Positions 1 to 9,900 of a stretch of 64,000 bases of DNA are shown here, piece after piece. The notes beneath the pieces are model-generated. The model had not been told where the DNA came from. It ran no database searches and saw only the letters and a list, made by a program, of their open reading frames with translations. The stretch's first letter is position 1. Each line of letters starts with the position of its first letter. The stretch is from positions 27,653,472 to 27,717,471 of the forward strand of contig JAAOOA010000016.1 of assembly GCA_012861695.1 (NCBI GenBank). The letters are read 5' to 3'. Both the position numbers and the translations under genes were made by a program. This DNA is from Trematomus loennbergii. Taxonomy: Eukaryota; Chordata; Actinopteri; Perciformes; Nototheniidae.

Positions 1-428
1 TGAACTCGAGGATATTCAAACGTGGCGCGGAAACATTTTTTTACACAACATAAGAACTAACTTTAATCTCTACCGACTCACGGCCAGAAAGGTAGTAGTG
101 TCATCATCAAACTGCAGGTATAACACTTGTTCGGTTATGTTTTCTCCCACGTCTCCAGCTGCTTCCTCAGAGCTCGATTCCCTCCAATCGCTGAGCAGGA
201 ACACGATGATTGTCCACTTTACGACTCTCCCTTCCTATTAAAATCCAACAGCTCCACGCTAAGTGCTCTTTGTAGGTTTAGTGCAACTTCCCTTCAAATA
301 CTGTACCATTAAAATAGACCTCGCTCTGCTACAAAAGTACACATAGTAGTACAAGATAACAGTATAAGTACTTTGCTTTTTTTGCTACATAAGAAGCATG
401 CTTTCACAGTAACACAACAGCTACATAT

Positions 429-468
<40 letters not shown>

Positions 469-803
469 GGCTTCCTCATGCATCTTCAACCATATTACCT
501 ATAACCGAGTGACAGAAATCACACACTCCTCCACACACACACACATCACACACACACTAGAGTTATGCTGCTGTCTGCAGAGAAACCCATAGCATCTGAA
601 GTTAGGGGGAAGTGCATGCTGCTAAGTTCACTTAAACCAACAGTTGTCTTTCTGCAGCAAACATCAAAAGAGAAACATGTTTAAATCAGTAACATAGTTT
701 CCTGAATTTCAGTGCACGATGAAAGACACCTGGGGAAGGCCAATTTCTAATAAGGAGTATTAGGGATATTGTAGGTTAAAAAATGATGACGGAGCGTATA
801 GAG
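1..803. other. No gene recognised; left flank
   Basis: Short open frames here have no recognisable protein character. The only structure I see is the trinucleotide array listed separately and a short CA-rich patch near 530-557. Confidence 0.5.
429..468. repeat. (AGT)n microsatellite
   Basis: About thirteen uninterrupted AGT/TAG trinucleotides are visible. It is a simple-sequence locus and likely length-polymorphic. Confidence 0.9.
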
Positions 804-1535
804 CAGGGCTATTCAATTGGCAATTTTTTAACGATTGAAAACCCACACATTTTGTGGAAAGAAATCCAAGATTCTTTCGAGATCAGTCAGAAATTGACAA
901 GAAAATTAAATGTTCCCCTTCGATTAAATTGGTAAATCTACGAGAAAGAAATGTGAATCATAAGAAAAAACTTCTCAAAGTCCTAAAATTACGAGGAATA
1001 GTTTAGAAAAGAAAAAAAATAATCATGTTTTTTCTCCGAAATTCCATCTTCTTTTAGTGCAAATTTAAAAGATTTTTTAATGTAAATTCACTTCATTAAT
1101 TTATACAATTCTGAGTGTTTCTCTGAATATTACACCTCTCTCCCAACACCTTATTTTCAAATGTAATTTGTAACCTAATCCGTTTCCCTGCTGGTCTTTT
1201 TCCATGTAGTCACGGTGCATGACTAAAGTCCGATGACGACTCTTTCTTTGTCTATGTCAGGGTTTTTAAATGGACAGCAGCAGTAACACTTGGCCATCAG
1301 CAGTGCCTCAATTCACAAAGTGCGATGGATCTCTGCAATATTATTAGGGAGTTCGTCCAAATGTTTCCGGATAAGGTTAAAAGAAGCAGTACAGAGTAAA
1401 TCTGGCCAAACTAACACTCACCCTCAGCTTTTTAAACTCTTGAAGCAAATAAAAAATGATGTTTTTTTTAAGTAGTTATCTAATAAATAATATATCGTAC
1501 GACTTTTGGCTTAAAAAAAATTGCCAACCCTACAG
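804..1535. mobile_element. Possible degraded hAT-like MITE
   Basis: The left edge reads CAGGGCTATTCAATTGGC. The right edge, read on the minus strand, is CTGTAGGGTTGGCAATTT. The two edges share a TTGGCAATTTTTT core in inverted orientation. The interior is AT-rich and non-coding. I cannot find a convincing 8-bp target duplication, so the exact boundaries are uncertain. Confidence 0.35.
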
Positions 1536-2360
1536 AATTTGGAGAAAATGACAAATGACAGTCAGGTCTCTTTAAGATTTAATGACTTTTTATGACGTCA
1601 TTACAGTCCATTATAAAAATATAAGAAATAATACAAATAAAAGCAGAGGGGGAAATATCTGTGGTACGAATACTGTGCCAGGTTAAAATACTTTAGGACT
1701 ACTACTTCCACTTGACGACACATAATAGCTTTGTATACAAAATATCCATTAACGACAACCTAAACCAACGACAGCAAGGATACATTTGACACCGAATACC
1801 GTCTTTTACTTTTACATTCTTATCATTGGATGAGTGCAAAAGAAACGAGAGAGGAATGACTCTATTGAACGAGAGATTACTGCAAATGTAACTGTAGGCG
1901 TTTTTCAGGGCACTGCAAGTCACTTTGGATGAAAGCGTTGATACGACGTCATTCATTTGTGATCGGAGAATCTCCACCCGTCTGTGTGTGAGCGAGCGCC
2001 TAAAGCTCGGCGTCTCTTCAGAGCTAAACATTCACTCAGGAGTACATTCGTTTGTGTGTGGCGCCCTGCAGACCTGGACAATAAACCTGCATGTACACAC
2101 TGCTTTTTGGATGGACAAATATGCATAAACAGCTCTGCGAAAAGTGACAAAAAACACTTTCCGGACACGAGTTAGTGGCTGCTGTACTTTGATAAAGCCT
2201 GATTTTGTTATATATGTTTGTTATTGTCAACAAATCCCATAAAAAGACCAAAACCAATAGTTTCTCTCTGACCTCCATACATATCGTTTATGATTAAAAA
2301 ATGTTATTATAACCCAAAGTAGTTAAAACGAACTAGTCCTAAACCTTCCTAAATGTTCCC
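1536..2360. other. Unassigned stretch with a CpG-richer patch
   Basis: Bases about 1940-2070 are richer in CpG than the surrounding sequence, and several short frames overlap there on both strands. None resembles a known protein and no clear exon signals are seen. It could be an unrecognised exon or old repeat. Confidence 0.3.
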
Positions 2361-2999
2361 ACACCACACCGCTCCTCCGCTCCCTTCACTGGCTTCCAGC
2401 AGGGGCGGACTGGCCATTGGGAATGGGAGTTTTCCCGGTCGGCCGGTCGAGTTCCCGGGCTGATTTTAGTCCCAGTCCGCCCCTGGCTTCCAGTAACTGC
2501 TAGAATCCACTTCAAGACACTGATACTTACGTACCATGCTGTGAATGGATCTGGCCCTTCCTACATCCAGGACATGGTTAAACTGTACACCCCAGCACGT
2601 GCACTCCGCTCTGCATCGGCCAAACGACTCGCTGCACCCCACTGCGAGGGGACCCAAGTTCCCATCAGCAAAAACACGTGGGTTTGCTATCCTGGCTCCA
2701 AATGGTGGAATGAGGACAGCAGAAAGCTTACACATCTTCCGGCGCAGACTAAAACTCATCTCTTTCAACTCCACTTCGAGCAATACAACTAACAAAGTAC
2801 TTATATACTAACAAAGCACTTATATACTAACAAAGGACTGGCTTATCTAAAGCTAGTTGAGTAGCACTTGAAATGTTTTTGTCTCTATGAACCTGATGGA
2901 CTTATATGATTCTGTTTTCTTCTAGTTTGTATCTTCTTGGTCGAATGTTCTTATTGTAAGTCGCTTTGGATAAAAGCGTCAGCTAATGCAATGTAATAA
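2361..2999 (+). mobile_element. L2-like LINE 3' fragment
   Basis: Degenerate translation in the plus sense gives the L2-type C-terminal region (short motifs such as WLP, TARIHFKTL). It ends in the conserved L2/SINE tail GTAAGTCGCTTTGGATAAAA at about 2957. The fragment is 5'-truncated and interrupted by the 86-bp hAT MITE listed next. The same tail occurs antisense at 36118-36249. Confidence 0.6.
2400..2485. mobile_element. 86-bp hAT MITE with perfect 8-bp TSD
   Basis: The terminal inverted repeat is CAGGGGCGGACTGG, matched by CCAGTCCGCCCCTG. It is flanked by GCTTCCAG on both sides (2392-2399 and 2486-2493), the 8-bp duplication typical of hAT elements. Removing it restores an uninterrupted L2-like sequence. 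Confidence 0.9.
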
Positions 3000-3873
3000 T
3001 GCATTTCACTTCTCGATCATTTTGATTAAAAAACACTTATATTCTAGGTATTTTATGATCATTTGAACTAGTATTTTTGATTGCAGTCTAATTTCTTTTG
3101 ACCATTTAAAGCATTTTATATTTCGGATTTGAACAATGTTGTATAATTAAGGGACTACTTTCAGCAGCGGATTAATCCAGAATTGGGGCTGTGGTGAGTA
3201 TTTGTGGCAGGTGTATAAGTCTAGATCCGATAAAAATGGATGGGTGCGATTAGCTACACAGGACCAGAAAATATAAATATCACAATAAAGTATTTTACAA
3301 GCCGACATATTCAACTTCTCTCTCTTTGTACAATGATCAGAATCGGTCGTGATGTAGCGAACACCACCCATCTGCCATTTGAGTGAAATGTTTATTGATC
3401 CCAGGTCTGCTGTGGATGTGTCGTCGTAGAGTTTGAACCAGAGGAGGTGACGCTCCATCATCTCGTTTCCATTCAATAACTAGAATTAAATCAGGAGATG
3501 AATACAAAGCACGTTTTTACCTGAAGTTTTCTAACATACGGGAGGAGAGGATTCAGAATGTAAGTATCACTGACGACTGAGATCATTATATTGTACTGAA
3601 TATGAGATTTTGTTGTGCTGACAAATGAGACGAGACTCTTACATCCCGCTGAAAAAGCACCCGGTGTAAAACCTGACAGTATTTCAGTTTAATAATCTAT
3701 GGAAAAGTAAGTAAGTAATAAGACAGCAATAGGACATCTGCACAGTTACTAATATGTGCTCGTTATGTTGCCTTGCAGGAATATCTCTTATTGCATTATG
3801 TTCTTAGACCCTGTAACGCAGCCTGAAGCCAAGCAGCTTTCTTCATAAAAGAGTCATTTATTTGGTACCACTT
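3000..3873. other. No feature recognised
   Basis: AT-rich sequence; no frame with recognisable protein character and no clear repeat structure on either strand. Confidence 0.4.
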
Positions 3874-4304
3874 TACAATAAGACTACCCTTATAAAGGAG
3901 TCATAAAGGGTTCGTAATTAGGTTATTAATTAGGTTGTAAACACTTTATTAATCATTAATTATAAACCAGTTCTAACATAGTTTTCATACATCAACACAG
4001 GCTCACTATTTGGCAAGATGACTAAGCCTTATATTGGCTACTTAGCGAGAATCAACTCAGTGAGCAACAGATACCAAGGATGCTGGCTGTGAAGAGATGA
4101 AGTAAGCTAGGTAGCCAATATAAGGCTTAGCAGTACAGATAAATGTGGCTCACTATTTGGCAAGCAACCGGTCACAGTTTGCCCTGTTTATCTCATGTCT
4201 TACAAAAGCTTATTAATGATGTATAAAGTGTTCACAACCTAATTAATAAATGAATTTCAAACTATTCATAAACCCTTGATAAGGTCTTATTGTAAAGTGG
4301 TACC
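3874..4304. mobile_element. MITE with GGTACC...TIR
   Basis: The left end reads GGTACCACTTTACAATAAGA and the right end is its inverted counterpart TCTTATTGTAAAGTGGTACC. Subterminal sequences (AATTAGGTTGTAAACACTTT on the left) are also inverted. A segment at about 4006-4180 (GGCTCACTATTTGGCAAG at its edges) looks like a nested insertion that recurs at 4530-4725. No host gene lies here. Confidence 0.7.
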
Positions 4305-4344
4305 CAATGTTATTATGTTACATCAGAAACCCTAGTCTCCTACA

Positions 4345-4512
4345 ATCTTGAGAGTGTGAGTGTGTGTGCGTGTTTGTGAGTGTGTTTGTGTTTGTGAGTG
4401 TGTTTGTGTTTGTGAGTGTGTTTGTGTATGTGTGTGTGTTTGTGAGTGCTTGTGACGTGTGTGTGTTTGTGAGCGTGTGTGTGTTTGTGAGCATTGTGTG
4501 TGTGTGTGTGTG
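4345..4512. repeat. GT-rich minisatellite
   Basis: Imperfect units of GTGTTTGTGAGT are repeated across about 170 bases. The Val/Cys/Phe-rich and Thr/His-rich frames on the two strands are by-products of the repeat. Confidence 0.85.
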
Positions 4513-4529
4513 TTCTTCAGTATGCTTTG

Positions 4530-4725
4530 TCTGCTTCTTCATCAGCCAGCATCCTTGGTATCTGTTGCTCACTGAGTTGATCCCCCCCCTCTTCCATCTT
4601 GATGTTTCTTGGCATCTCTTTATGACCATTTATTTATGAGTTACTACCATTTCAATAAGGCTTAGCAGTACAGATACATGTGGGCTCACTATTTGGCAAG
4701 CAACCGGTCACAGTTGCCCTGAGAG
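4530..4725. repeat. Inverted/direct relative of the 4006-4180 segment
   Basis: CAGCCAGCATCCTTGGTATC appears here and, in inverse, near 4070-4090. AAGGCTTAGCAGTACAGATA and the following GGCTCACTATTTGGCAAG recur in direct orientation. The two segments flank the GT-rich array. Confidence 0.6.
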
Positions 4726-5355
4726 ATTGATCTAATACACACATGTATGTCAAATAATCTGTGAAGTGAAGTACAAGAAATCATATTTTCAGATCAGATA
4801 GAAAAATAAAAGTTTAAAAATAAGGTACAATATGTATATTCAAATGTTTTCATTCTTATACCAATAACTGTAACGCCATTTAGTTTTTGATGCAGCTTCC
4901 CAAGAACAATAACCTCATGATTACATATTATCAATGTTTTTAAAGATCATTTCTCTGTAGATCAACATCTAGTATAATCTTTGAAGGTAAGTCGTGCACA
5001 TTTTTCTGAATTTGCCATTATTTCAATCAACATAGGACTTACAAGAGAGCTACTTTATTTTGTGTTTCTGCTGTCCTTCTAAAACATTTTTAAATGCCGT
5101 TTCAAAGCTTTGTTTATGCCAGGTTTGAGATTATTCTATCTTAAATTAAAAGTGAATGAAGCATAAATGATTGTCTGCTGATTGAGAGCATGAGTCCAGA
5201 TGTTATTAGATTATAAATAACAGATTGTTTTGAATCAAGAATCCCACTGAAGTAAAAATCAGCTTGATGTGAATTTGATGTACTTTTCCATAGGTTACCA
5301 CACTGGAATAGAGTCGTTGTTAAATAAAGTTTTACCGCCCCCCCCCCCCGTGTTC
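4726..5355. other. No gene recognised
   Basis: AT-rich and non-coding. It ends in a run of twelve C (about 5338-5349) just left of the hAT element. Confidence 0.4.
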
Positions 5356-5363
5356 CTCTATAG

Positions 5364-6728
5364 CAGCGGTTCCCAACGCATTGCAAGTGGGCCGCCAAAT
5401 AATTTCAAAACATTATGATTTGTGTGGAAAACATTTCATTATTAAGATTTTGTATATTAGAACCTCCTTTCCTTTCTCTTTCTCGATCCTCCTTAGCAAC
5501 GGTCATTACAGTCCTTGACAGCGGTCTGTTCTACTGGATTTACAACGTGTCACATGTTCTGAATTGACCAATCAGAACTTTATTTAGCCTCCCTGAGTGG
5601 TGCAGGGATGACGTATTTACCCGGAAGTAAGCTGCGCATGGGTTCCCTCGACAAAAAAGCAATGGGATTTCTCCATAGGATTTTGGAAAATAGCTTTAAA
5701 TAAGGTCTGTGGAAAACGAGCCTGTTTGATAAATGCAATTTTGTTCAGCCGGATAATATCCACGTCTACCCTACTGTTATAATTTTCGAATCATAAATCT
5801 AATGGCCAGAAGCAAAATGCTAACGTCATGCTATAGAGGAACTACAGCCGAGTACAGCAGCACGAATTCAACGTCACGCCAACTTAAGATCCATATTCAA
5901 ACATACAGATTCTAAAATGGTACAAGTTTTAAAACCTTTTAAAATGCGTGTTTTCTGAATGGAGATCGGCTAAGCTAACGCAGTATATGCTCCGACCGTC
6001 CACACTCACAACAACGGCCTATACAGACATAAATAAACAGCGACTGTATTCCCATGACACAGGCAGTCTGGTGTTTGTACTTGTTTAACTTTTGTCTAGT
6101 TTCTGAACAGATATGAGGAGCTGTGAGCTCTGAGTGCTAACAGCTAACGGCTGATGTTGGTTTTGTGTTCGCATTGAAGATGACGTCACGGCTCCGCCTA
6201 CCTACTGCGTTACTATAGTTACTACTCCAGTTCCTAAACTGTAATGGAAACCAGCATAAAGTGAGCCTGGCCTACCAAGGCCTAACTATACCGTACTAAG
6301 CCGTGCGAGGCCCTGCAGTGGAAATGTGCCATTAGAGGGAGTGTTTACGTGTTCGACGTAATGACATACAACGTCCTCCACAACTTCTGTAGTCCTATTC
6401 AGCCACTTGTAACAACCATCGTTTTTCAGACACGTCAACTCTTCAAAAATCACCACTGCTGATGTATTTAATGTCTAGAACAAAACGTGATCCGTCTCTT
6501 CAATTTGTGTCGACCACAGACCTTATTTCCAGCTATTTTCCAAAATCCTATGGAGAAATCCCGTTGGCTCTGAGACGCGGGAACAAGGAAGTGGTCAAAT
6601 GCTAACTCACTTCCGGGTTTTAGGACTCGTTCCTGCACCACTCTATTGTTTATGGTTGAATGTGGGCCGCAAACTTTTTTTTTTATTCTTAAACTGAGAA
6701 CTGAGTTGAAAAAGGTTGGGAACCGCTG
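5364..6728. mobile_element. Non-autonomous hAT element abutting the znf365 stop
   Basis: The terminal inverted repeats are CAGCGGTTCCCAAC and GTTGGGAACCGCTG. Flanks are CTCTATAG (5356-5363) and CTCTACAG (6729-6736), an 8-bp hAT target duplication with one mismatch. Long subterminal inverted repeats are visible: 5660-5715 (GGGATTTCTCCATAGGATTT) mirrors 6500-6570. No transposase frame is seen. The right TSD begins 3 bases downstream of the znf365 stop codon, so the whole element would lie in that gene's 3' untranslated region or terminate it. Confidence 0.88.
6682..6687 (-). terminator. Candidate poly(A) signal for znf365 inside the hAT element
   Basis: AATAAA on the minus strand lies about 52 nt after the znf365 stop, inside the right arm of the hAT element. 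It is the first such hexamer downstream. Use is inferred, not shown. Confidence 0.4.
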
Positions 6729-6738
6729 CTCTACAGTT

Positions 6739-6967
6739 CTACGCCTCGTACCCGGCCGAGCGGCGCCGCTGGTGGTTCCAGATGTCGTCTCGGTGCTCGG
6801 GTCGACAGAAGAGCCGGGACGACTGAGCCAGACGCTCCCGGTGCTCCCGCTCCGCCCCCCCCCCTGCTCGGGAGAACAGAGGACGGCCCCCAAACTGCGA
6901 GGAGGACGAGTGGGAGTGGGTCCTGTGGTCGTGGAGACCGGAGGACGACAGCTGACCCCCTGCTGAC
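6739..6967 (-). CDS. znf365: znf365 terminal coding exon
   Basis: The acceptor ACATTTGCAG ends at 6968. In the phase set by exon 5 it reads a Ser/His-rich stretch, then SSRLFCRPEHRDDIWNHQRR and SAGYEA before TAG (6741-6739). A ten-G run lies in frame here. Other frames of the same DNA are open but do not join in phase. Confidence 0.75.
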
Positions 6968-9900
6968 CTGCAAATGTCAGATTTATTTCAATTAACATCA
7001 GCAAACAGCATGTTTGAAGTACAGATTGAATGACTTTTAAGACCTTTTTAAGACCCCTCTAACGAAAAATAATACCAATACAAAAAAAATCGATGAACTA
7101 GAAAACAGTTTAAACCGTTACTGAGTTTTATTGCATTTTAATAACGGGACATATTCAGTGCCAACCCAACATGACTGCCTTCACATTAACAAACAAATTC
7201 ATTCATTCTGCCCAAGAGAAAATGTAATACCTCCCCTCCTAAAATTCCAGACCTTTTTAGACCTTGAATATCAAAAAGTAAATGTAAGACTTTTAAGACA
7301 TTTTAAGGATCCGCTGGGACCCTGAAGATACTTCTGATAATAACCTAAAGAGTGGTGCAGGAATGAGTGATAAAACCCGGAAATGAGTCAGCATTTTAGC
7401 ACATTTTGTTCTTTAATCTTGAAGTCAATGTTTTTTTTTATGTGTTTTGGTTGTCTGCCGCCTTTAGCTTAGCGGTGGTGACGTGAAGTCATGTGACCGT
7501 GCTCTTTATAGCCCAACATTAGCGGCCTTTAGCTTAGCGGTGGTGACGTGAAGTCATGTGACCGTGCTGTAGTTCCTTTATAGCCCAACATTAGCGGCCT
7601 TTAGCTTAGCGGTGGTGACGTGAAGTCATGTGACCGTGCTGTAGTTCCTTTATAGCCTAACATTAGCCACCTTTAGCTTAGCGGAGGTGACGTGAAGTCA
7701 TGTGACCGTGCTGTAGTTCCTTTATAGCCCAACATTAGCCACCTTTAGCTTAGCGGTGGTGATGTGAAGTCATGTGACCGTGCTGTAGTTCCTGTATAGC
7801 CCAACATTAGCGGCCTTTAGCTTAGCGGTGGTGACGTGAAGTCATGTGACCGTGCTGTAGTTCCTTTATAGCCCAACATTAGCCACCTTTAGCTTAGCGG
7901 TGGTGACGTGAAGTCATGTGACCGTGCTGTAGTTCCTTTATAGCCTAACATTAGCCACCTTTAGCTTAGCGGTGGTGACGTGAAGTCATGTGACCGTGCT
8001 GTAGTTCCTTTATAGCCTAACATTAGCCACCTTTAGCTTAGCGGTGGTGACGTGAAGTCATGTGACCGTGCTGTAGTTCCTTTATAGCCCAACATTAGCT
8101 TAGCGGTGGTGACGTGAAGTCATGTGACCGTGCTGTAGTTCCTTTATAGCCCAACATTAGCTTAGCGGTGGTGACGTGAAGTCATGTGACCGAGCTGTAG
8201 TTCCTTTATAGCCCAACATTAGCTTAGCGGTGGTGATGTGAAGTCATGTGACCGAGCTGTAGTTCCTTTATAGCCCAACATTAGCTTAGCGGTGGTGACG
8301 TGAAGTCATGTGACCGAGCTGTAGTTCCTTTATAGCCAACATTAGCTTAGCGGTGGTGACGTGAAGTCATGTGACCGAGCTGTAGTTCCTTTATAGCCCA
8401 ACATTAGCTTAGCGGTGGTGACGTGAAGTCATGTGACCGAGCTGTAGTTCCTTTATAGCCCAACATTAGCTTTTTACTTCTGGATATTTTAAACTCATTC
8501 AGTTTGAGTTTGAGCGATGAACAGCATCAGTGTGGAGTTCCTCACCTGCTTTTAGTGATCCTGTGAGGTGTGTGTTCACTGGGCTGCTGGTACTGATGAG
8601 GACACAGAAAAAGGTCAAAGGTTAGTTACAGATACAAGACAAACTAAATACAAACAGAAAATACGCCGTTACATTTAGGATTAACACAAAATAAGATACA
8701 GTGTCATTATTTTAAAATTAATAACGGTTTTTATTATTATCGGACAATTTGATCATTTGTATCAAAAGTGCTTATTACCCAGAAAAGGACCCTATGAAGT
8801 ATTTATTTCTCCTCCGCCCTGCTGTACCTTGTAGTGGCTGCACTGCTGCGGGCTGTTCTCCTGGTAATACTCCACCAGCCTCTCGGCCAGAGCGATGCGT
8901 CTCAGCAGATTCTCGATGAAGTGCTGGATCCGGACTTTACCGCACGTCTCCTGTCGAGCCGCCGCTTCCAGGAACTTCTGGATCGTTATCACCTCCCTGG
9001 AAAACAGAAATGATATCCAAATACAGCACTGGGTCAGTGAGCAGTTCATGTGGAGCACAAGAGAAAAATAAAGTGGACTGCACACATGGAAATCAGAAAT
9101 CTAACTAAATACTAGTAATATCAATAATATCTTTAATACACTAGTATATATTGTAAAGTAATATTTTCACACAGTTGTTGTTGTTATGGATTGTAGAAAA
9201 ATAGCACATTTAACGTTGACTTATCCAAGTTTTTATAATCGTTATGCTTGACGTTTGTATTTTGTTTTTGTCTTTGCTTTGTACAGCCCTTTGAGGCATT
9301 TCTGTGCGTATGACATTTAAAGGTGGGGTATGTAATTTATTTCAGAAACACTTTTTGTTATATTCCATGGAATGCTCTTAACATCCCGATAGCAATGAAT
9401 AATTAAATGCTTTGACAATAAATACATTAAAAAAATTCATCCGTGGAAGCCGTGGCGCTGTAAAAAGCACGACCAATCATCTGAGCCGGCCCGGCTAAAA
9501 TAACTGGATGGCCTACCTGCCTGTCAGCCTTCCATCTGTGCACAAACTTATCTCGTGCCCTCATTGGTCATGTGCGCGTTTGTGTGTGTTGGAGGAGGGG
9601 CTCTGTAAGGAAGTCTGAAGGAAGTGGCAGATTTTTTCCGGTTGTGTATTTTCAAATTCTAGTGCACTCGAGCTGGTTTCTCCAAAATGACATACCCCAC
9701 CTTTAAGACATTCACTTGAATATGCGTATATCCCAAAATTGAAGTCGTTTATAATTTTGCCAGCTTTTAATGATTTTTAATAGTTTCTTTTATTTTGCAT
9801 ATTGACTGGCTAATGTGCCATTTCATATGTGTTTTACAGCTGTATTCGTCTGCCTGTATTGTCTGTGTTTTATCGGTTGTAACTTTGTTCATGCTGCCCT

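Noticed and set aside
6468..7004. 178-codon minus frame over the last znf365 exon
   Set aside because: Splice phase from the preceding exon selects a different frame, which ends at TAG 6741-6739; this frame also runs into the hAT element.
7461..8470. CRISPR-like regular repeats
   Set aside because: Units are contiguous, without unique spacers, in a vertebrate intron; an ordinary minisatellite.
8792..9085. Extended frame around znf365 exon 4
   Set aside because: Sequence outside 8828-8996 is intronic, as shown by TTTTCCAG and AAG|GTACAG.
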